This document shows positions 8,460 through 11,809 of a stretch of 11,809 bases of DNA, in pieces; position 1 is the stretch's first letter, and every line of letters starts with the position of its first letter. The translations under genes were made by a program, and so were the position numbers. The stretch comes from an uncultured beta proteobacterium. Lineage in GTDB: Bacteria; Pseudomonadota; Gammaproteobacteria; Burkholderiales; Burkholderiaceae_C. The stretch lies in assembly GCA_903870955.1 (NCBI GenBank), contig CAIQEX010000042.1:1-11809 (forward strand), given 5' to 3'. The notes under the pieces are model-generated. The model saw only the letters and a program-made list of their open reading frames with translations. It was not told the origin of the DNA and did not search any database.

Positions 8460-8899
8460 AGCAGACCACCCAGCATGCCCATCAGGTCGCCACCATTGCC
8501 CAAGCCAGCAGCGGGTGCCTGGCCATCGGGTGTGAGCTTGTCGACAAGGCCTGGCAAGACGCTTGACAGTTGGCCGGCCAGGTCACTGGTGTTGACACCA
8601 AACTTGCTGGCCAAACCGGTCAAGGTATCGTTACCCAAAACGCTTGTCAGTTGCTCGGCGGAAATCGGCAGGTTCTCGCCTTTGCCGACCCAGGAACTGA
8701 CCACATCACCCAAGCCACCTTGCTGGAATTTTTCAATCAGCCCCTGCAGGCCGCCATGCGCACTGTCGTTGCCCAGCAGGCTGGTTGCGGCTTGCAGCAG
8801 TTCAGGCTTAGCGCCCAACATGCCCATCAAACCTTGCAAGCCCTCGCCGCCCTGCAACTGACCCGAAACCGCGCCAATAACCGAATCAAATAAACCCAT
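8450..8899 (-). CDS. YidB / DUF937 family protein
   Basis: This small 149-residue protein is rich in Gly, Leu and Gln, with no signal peptide and no clear membrane helix. It begins MGLFDSVIGAV, continues with GLIEKFQQGGLGDVVSSW and the GKGENLPIS segment (about 53-80), and ends with LPGLVDKLTPDG and a Gly/Met-rich tail. These are the hallmarks of the YidB/DUF937 family, for which no clear function is established. The start is the ATG at 8897-8899: an AGGGGA ribosome binding site sits eight bases upstream, and the family begins at this MGLFD. An in-frame ATG at 8962 would add 21 residues unlike the family. It stands alone, upstream of the MacAB operon on the same strand, and divergent from livK. 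The family call is fairly sure; the function is unknown. Confidence 0.85.
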   Translation of the reverse strand: MGLFDSVIGAVSGQLQGGEGLQGLMGMLGAKPELLQAATSLLGNDSAHGGLQGLIEKFQQGGLGDVVSSWVGKGENLPISAEQLTSVLGNDTLTGLASKFGVNTSDLAGQLSSVLPGLVDKLTPDGQAPAAGLGNGGDLMGMLGGLLKG

Positions 8900-8966
8900 G
8901 GGATTTCCCCTTTGTAAAAGGAGCGCAGTGTGACACAGGGACATGTCAGCTCGTCTTTTCACACAA

Positions 8967-9003
8967 TTTAAAACGGGGCATCGCAGGGAATCGCCCTGTT
9001 TTA
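8967..9003 (-). terminator. Hairpin with A/T-tracts, possible bidirectional or orphan terminator
   Basis: Arms TTAAAACGGGGC (8968-8979) and GCCCTGTTTTAA (8993-9004) pair except for one internal mismatch, with a 13-base loop (8980-8992). A TTTT run follows the stem on either strand. No complete gene ends into it: the YidB-family gene and livK both point away from it. On the minus strand it lies 28 bases past the stop of the open frame described next. Confidence 0.45.
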
Positions 9004-9030
9004 AGCGGTCAAACCACGGACTGACACGGC

Positions 9031-9183
9031 CTATTTACCAAAGCCAGCACGCGTTCTCCGCCTTTTCACTAAGCCCATCAACCAGGCAAGGAGGACCCAA
9101 GCACTGATCCCAATCAGATGGCACCCAACTTGCTTACAGCCATAACTTCGCAGAGGGGATTGGATGCTGCTTATACTGGCGGG
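9031..9183 (-). pseudogene. Possible gene remnant: C-terminal membrane helix with basic tail, no start codon
   Basis: Reading the minus strand from about 9183 down to the TAG at 9031-9033, one frame is open for about 50 codons. It ends with a hydrophobic stretch (HLIGISAWVLLAWLMGLV) followed by KRRRTRAGFGK. That looks like the last transmembrane segment and cytoplasmic tail of a membrane protein. It has no ATG or GTG early enough to encode it, and the frame is closed upstream by a stop inside the nested palindromes. The hairpin at 8967-9003 is placed where its terminator would be. I do not recognise a family. Open frames of this length arise by chance in such DNA, so this is a suggestion only. 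Confidence 0.25.
9172..9177 (+). promoter_or_regulatory. livK: Candidate -10 box for livK
   Basis: TATACT matches the sigma-70 -10 consensus at five of six bases and has a TG two bases ahead of it. The -35 is poor (TTCGCA at 9147-9152, spacing 19). If used, transcription would start near 9184, at the edge of the nested palindromes, giving a leader of about 118 bases. Confidence 0.4.
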
Positions 9184-9211
9184 CTAGGGCCTAGCCTAGG
9201 CAAAAGCCCTA
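9183..9211 (+). repeat. Overlapping palindromes upstream of livK
   Basis: Two perfect odd-length palindromes overlap: GCTAGGGCCTAGC (9183-9195) and GCCTAGCCTAGGC (9189-9201). A further pairing, TAGGGC (9185-9190) with GCCCTA (9206-9211), spans them, so alternative folds exclude each other. Just downstream ACCCA (9213-9217) can pair with TGGGT (9230-9234). The position next to the candidate transcript start fits an operator or a 5' leader structure. Confidence 0.5.
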
Positions 9212-9301
9212 TACCCAACCGCAAAAAAGTGGGTTAACTTCCGCTCTGTGGAAAAAATGATTCACAATTTTGTTTAACTTAAATACTGGAGTTCCAAACC
9301 C

Positions 9302-10441
9302 ATGAAGCTTAAAACCATTGCTGCTGCCGTGCTGGCCATTACATCCGGCTTCGCTTTTGCCCAATCTGTTGTGACTATCGCCCACGTTGGCCCAACCAGC
9401 GGCGCTATTGCCCACCTGGGTAAGGACAATGAAAACGGCGCCATCATGGCCGTGGAAGAAATCAACGCTGCGGGCCTGACCATCGGCGGCCAAAAGGTTA
9501 CCTTGAAGCTGTTGACGGAAGACGATGCTGCTGATCCCAAGCAAGGCACAGCGGTTGCTCAAAAGCTGGCCGATGCAAAAGTTTCTGGCGTGATCGGTCA
9601 CCTGAACTCAGGTACCTCCATTCCCGCTTCGAAGATTTACAGCGATGCTGGCATTCCCCAGATTTCTCCTTCTGCCACCAACCCCAAGTACACACGCCAA
9701 GGCTTCAAGACCACCTTCCGCGTGGTGGCTGATGACACCCAACTGGGTGGCACTCTGGGCCGTTACGCTGTCAACACCCTCAAGGGCAAGACTCTGGCTG
9801 TGATTGATGACCGTACCGCTTACGGCCAAGGCGTGGCTGAAGAATTCAAGAAGGCAGCAGAAGCCGCTGGCGGCCAAGTTGTTGCCCGCGAATTCACGAC
9901 CGACAAAGCAACTGACTTTGCCGCCATCCTGACCACCATCAAGGGCAAGAAGCCTGACGTCGTGTTCTTCGGTGGTATGGACGCTGTTGCCGGCCCCATG
10001 CTGCGTCAAATGAAATCGCTTGGTATCAGCGCCAAGTTCCTGGGCGGTGACGGCATTTGCTCCTCCGAACTGGTGAAGCTGGCTGGCGATGCAGTGGTGG
10101 ACAATCAAGTGTTCTGCGCTGAAGCCGGTGGTGTGGAACCTGGCAGCAAATTTGCAGCCGCCAAGGATGCCTTTGACAAGAAGTTCAAGGCCAAATTTGG
10201 TGTTGACGTGCAGGTTTACGCTCCCTACGTGTACGACAGCGTGAAGCTGATGGTTGCAGCAATGGTCAAGGCCGGTTCTTCTGACCCAGCCAAGTACCTG
10301 CCCGCACTTGCAGCCACCAAGGACTTCCAAGGCGTTACTGGCCCCATCGGCTTTGACAGCAAGGGCGACATCATTGGCGGCGCTTTGACCCTGAAGACCA
10401 TCAAGGGCGGCAAGCTGGAAGAACTGTCTGTGATCCGTTAA
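9302..10441 (+). CDS. livK: Periplasmic branched-chain amino acid-type binding protein (LivK family)
   Basis: This 379-residue substrate-binding protein of the Leu/Ile/Val ABC importer family works in the periplasm, delivering ligand to membrane permeases. A signal peptide (KLK, then a hydrophobic core) is cut after A20 (AFA|QS). The binding-lobe motifs GHLNSGTSIPAS (99-110) and SPSATNP (122-128) are typical, and two cysteines (C253, C272) are placed for the usual disulfide. The start ATG at 9302 has GGAG ten bases upstream. Permease and ATPase genes are not adjacent: a convergent membrane-protein gene follows. It therefore probably shares a transporter encoded elsewhere, or another ligand is carried (the family also binds amides and aromatic acids). 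Codon choice is narrow and regular (AAG, CTG, GGC, GCT), as in highly expressed genes. The family is sure; the ligand is inferred. Confidence 0.94.
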   Translation: MKLKTIAAAVLAITSGFAFAQSVVTIAHVGPTSGAIAHLGKDNENGAIMAVEEINAAGLTIGGQKVTLKLLTEDDAADPKQGTAVAQKLADAKVSGVIGHLNSGTSIPASKIYSDAGIPQISPSATNPKYTRQGFKTTFRVVADDTQLGGTLGRYAVNTLKGKTLAVIDDRTAYGQGVAEEFKKAAEAAGGQVVAREFTTDKATDFAAILTTIKGKKPDVVFFGGMDAVAGPMLRQMKSLGISAKFLGGDGICSSELVKLAGDAVVDNQVFCAEAGGVEPGSKFAAAKDAFDKKFKAKFGVDVQVYAPYVYDSVKLMVAAMVKAGSSDPAKYLPALAATKDFQGVTGPIGFDSKGDIIGGALTLKTIKGGKLEELSVIR

Positions 10442-10468
10442 TCAACGGCTGATTACGGCTCCTGGATC

Positions 10469-10486
10469 TGGCAACTTCGGTTGCCA
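10469..10486 (+). repeat. UUCG tetraloop hairpin in the livK 3' leader-out
   Basis: TGGCAACTTCGGTTGCCA is a perfect 7-bp stem closed by a C(UUCG)G tetraloop, an unusually stable RNA fold, 28 bases after the livK stop. No T-run follows. It sits in front of the true terminator and could block 3' exonucleases. Confidence 0.7.
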
Positions 10487-10493
10487 TCCCCTG

Positions 10494-10526
10494 AAAAAGC
10501 GCACTTCACAACGGTGCGCTTTTTTT
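10494..10526. terminator. Bidirectional Rho-independent terminator between livK and the convergent membrane-protein gene
   Basis: AAAAAGCGCAC (10494-10504) and GTGCGCTTTTT (10514-10524) form a perfect stem with a 9-base loop. Seven Ts (10520-10526) serve livK; five As at 10494-10498 become the T-tract for the minus-strand gene. The stop codon of that gene (10525-10527) is embedded in the T-run. Confidence 0.88.
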
Positions 10527-11613
10527 ATGCCCGCATAAAGGGCATAAAGCGGCTCAGGCGTGCATGCACTGCCGCTTCGTGCTTCTGCCACCACACACCC
10601 AGCCAGACAAAGCCCAAGCCCAGCAGGGTCAGCGCAAACGGAAACAGCAGGCTGTCCTGAAACACCCGGTGCGCCAGATAGCCCAAATAGCCGGCCACAC
10701 CCAGAGCGCCCAGCACCGTAAAGACGCGCCTACCGATCACCGCCCCACCAAAAATCAGTGCCACGTTGATCAGGCAATAAGCGAACTTGCTCCATTCGTT
10801 GTTCGATTCGCGCAGGCTCAATCCAGCCCAAAACATCATTGCGCCAAACAGGTAGAGCCAGAAAGCAAAGTCCTGCCGCGCATCCACTTCCACAGAGCGA
10901 CGGCTGCGCACATCCACCCACATGGCCAGCGCACATGTGGCCAGACCAAACACCAGCGACACATCGCGGGTGAACTGCCAATCGAAGCCTTCGTTTTGCA
11001 TCAGTGCGTTGGCTGCGTCCATGCTCATGTACCAAACCGTCACGGCCAACGGCATCACCATGAAGGGCAATTTGTAGCGCCACAACATGACGGCCCCGGC
11101 GGCCAGCGTGGCGAACTCCAGTGTCAGCCAGCGCCAGTTGATGTGCGTGTGGTAGGCCGAAAAGTGTGTGTCGCCGCCCGGCGGCCACCAGCCCAACAGG
11201 CTTTGCATACACCACACGACCAAGGGCACCAGCACCACGGCCAGCGTGGCCAGGATGCCAGCGGGCACATGCAGGCCACGGGCCTGGAAGTGGTCCGCCA
11301 CCTTCAGGCTGGCGACAAGGTACGCCAGTCCGATTGCCAGCAAGCCACCCGCTCCCATGCGCTCAAAGCCCAAGGTCATGAACAGGGACATGGCCCCTAT
11401 AGCCACCATGCCGCCAAAGTAATACAGCACGTTGGTGAAGGTGTAGGCCGGCCCGGTGGCAACTGTTGTGGAGCCCGGCTTGTGCTGCCATTCGGGCAGA
11501 CACCAACGCTGCCAAAGCGCGTCTGCCTGGCTTGCTGTGATCAGCCCTTCCGATGCGGCAGCGTGCAGATCGTCCTGGGTCAGGGTAACGGATGTGGAGG
11601 TTGAATGGGTCAT
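10525..11613 (-). CDS. Polytopic membrane protein, DUF2157-like
   Basis: This 362-residue inner-membrane protein has an N-terminal soluble part (about 1-60) containing a LTQDDLHAAASEGLITASQA helix-turn region, the kind of sequence that begins DUF2157 proteins. About ten hydrophobic segments follow (roughly 63-83, 87-104, 117-139, 160-178, 181-197, 217-233, 248-266, 277-294, 297-314, 322-341). There is no catalytic motif I recognise. The start is taken at the ATG 11611-11613; adjacent in-frame ATGs at 11620-11622 and 11623-11625 would add three or four residues, and none has a clear ribosome binding site. The frame stays open as far as 11760, but that would run into glnS and is rejected. It ends in the terminator shared with livK. 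The family assignment is by recollection of its pattern and is moderate; function unknown. Confidence 0.75.
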   Translation of the reverse strand: MTHSTSTSVTLTQDDLHAAASEGLITASQADALWQRWCLPEWQHKPGSTTVATGPAYTFTNVLYYFGGMVAIGAMSLFMTLGFERMGAGGLLAIGLAYLVASLKVADHFQARGLHVPAGILATLAVVLVPLVVWCMQSLLGWWPPGGDTHFSAYHTHINWRWLTLEFATLAAGAVMLWRYKLPFMVMPLAVTVWYMSMDAANALMQNEGFDWQFTRDVSLVFGLATCALAMWVDVRSRRSVEVDARQDFAFWLYLFGAMMFWAGLSLRESNNEWSKFAYCLINVALIFGGAVIGRRVFTVLGALGVAGYLGYLAHRVFQDSLLFPFALTLLGLGFVWLGVWWQKHEAAVHARLSRFMPFMRA

Positions 11614-11650
11614 GGGCGGCATCATATAAGCCACGTCTAGAATCGACACC

Positions 11651-11809
11651 ATGAGTACTTCCCCGACCAACGCCCCAGCCGCTGCCACAGGCGCAACCGA
11701 AGCCGTCAAACCCAGCAACTTCCTGCGCCAGATCATCGAGTCCGATTTGGAAAAAGGCACCTACGCTGCCCGCCGCTGGGCCGGTAGCCCCGGTGACGCT
11801 TCGCACCAC
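11651..11809 (+). CDS. glnS: Glutaminyl-tRNA synthetase, N-terminal part (3' truncated by window edge)
   Basis: The first 53 codons of a class I aminoacyl-tRNA synthetase that charges tRNA-Gln. After a variable Ala-rich lead, residues 23-38 read SNFLRQIIESDLEKGT, matching the NF(I/L)RQII-x-DL start of bacterial GlnRS. It then continues GTYAARRWAGSPGDASHH, an extension before the catalytic HIGH region that I associate with betaproteobacterial GlnRS. The HIGH and KMSKS motifs would lie to the right of the window. The ATG at 11651-11653 lacks a strong ribosome binding site. The start is 37 bases from that of the divergent membrane-protein gene, so the two promoters must overlap each other or the start of the opposite gene. 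Identity is confident despite the short fragment. Confidence 0.88.
   Translation, partial: MSTSPTNAPAAATGATEAVKPSNFLRQIIESDLEKGTYAARRWAGSPGDASHH

Larger units (their letters stand above)
8900..9301. other. 402-bp divergent intergenic region between the YidB-family gene and livK
   Basis: No confident gene lies here. It holds the ribosome binding site of the YidB-family gene at its left end and a terminator-like inverted repeat at 8967-9003. A minus-strand open frame without a start codon ends at 9031. A TATACT box lies at 9172-9177, nested palindromes at 9183-9211, and an AT-rich leader leads up to livK with a GGAG (9288-9291) ten bases before its ATG. A good AAGGAGG at 9088-9094 has no start codon at a useful distance. 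The parts are listed separately. Confidence 0.7.

Noticed and set aside
8900..8962. 21-residue N-terminal extension of the YidB-family protein
   Set aside because: The family starts at MGLFD, which has a good ribosome binding site; the extension has none and unlike composition.
9118..9237. 39-codon + strand open frame upstream of livK as a leader peptide
   Set aside because: No ribosome binding site at a useful distance (AAGGAGG is 24 bases away), several rare codons, no run of Leu/Ile/Val codons as in attenuator leaders, and it crosses the palindromes.
10564..11604. 346-codon + strand open frame opposite the DUF2157-like gene
   Set aside because: Antisense shadow rich in His and Gln. The minus strand gives clean transmembrane segments instead.
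11614..11760. 49-residue N-terminal extension of the DUF2157-like protein
   Set aside because: It would overlap the first codons of glnS on the other strand; the extra residues read as the complement of the Ala-rich GlnRS lead.

Overview
The window is a GC-rich, densely packed proteobacterial chromosome segment. The protein families, the proteobacterial-type signal peptide on the solute-binding protein and the N-terminus of the glutaminyl-tRNA synthetase suggest a betaproteobacterium of the Burkholderiales, probably Comamonadaceae (Rhodoferax/Polaromonas-like). That placement is inferred from sequence style, not from a search. Most of the content is housekeeping, envelope and transport genes. 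I found no CRISPR array, rRNA, tRNA or insertion sequence.

Layout, left to right. (1) The 3' part of mutS (mismatch repair ATPase domain) runs off the left edge on the + strand. (2) Converging on it is a minus-strand pair: a three-histidine-box membrane desaturase/hydroxylase followed by a MocE-type Rieske ferredoxin. The pair is clearly poorer in GC than its neighbours and looks acquired. (3) A + strand pair follows: Anbu, a proteasome-like N-terminal-threonine protease, and an alpha/beta hydrolase 21 bp downstream in the same reading frame. (4) Converging from the right is uppP (undecaprenyl-diphosphatase), with a TTG start and its own near-consensus promoter just after the gene upstream of it. 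(5) A minus-strand MacAB-type operon comes next: periplasmic adaptor, ATPase and permease, with the ATPase and permease as separate proteins. (6) A small YidB/DUF937-family gene on the minus strand. (7) A 402-bp divergent intergenic region with nested palindromes, a terminator-like hairpin and a possible gene remnant. (8) A + strand periplasmic branched-chain amino acid binding protein (LivK family), without permease or ATPase genes beside it, closed by a UUCG hairpin and a bidirectional terminator. (9) A minus-strand polytopic membrane protein (DUF2157-like). (10) The first 53 codons of glnS, starting only 37 bp away on the other strand and leaving by the right edge.

Three groups work together. 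The desaturase and ferredoxin probably form an electron-fed oxygenase pair whose reductase is not in the window. The adaptor, ATPase and permease form an inner-membrane export machine that would need a TolC-like outer-membrane channel encoded elsewhere. Anbu and the hydrolase are likely co-transcribed. Nothing here is a convincing wholly new system. The best leads are the low-GC oxygenase pair with an in-frame open stretch after its stop codon, the Anbu-hydrolase arrangement, and the gene-remnant-plus-terminator upstream of livK.
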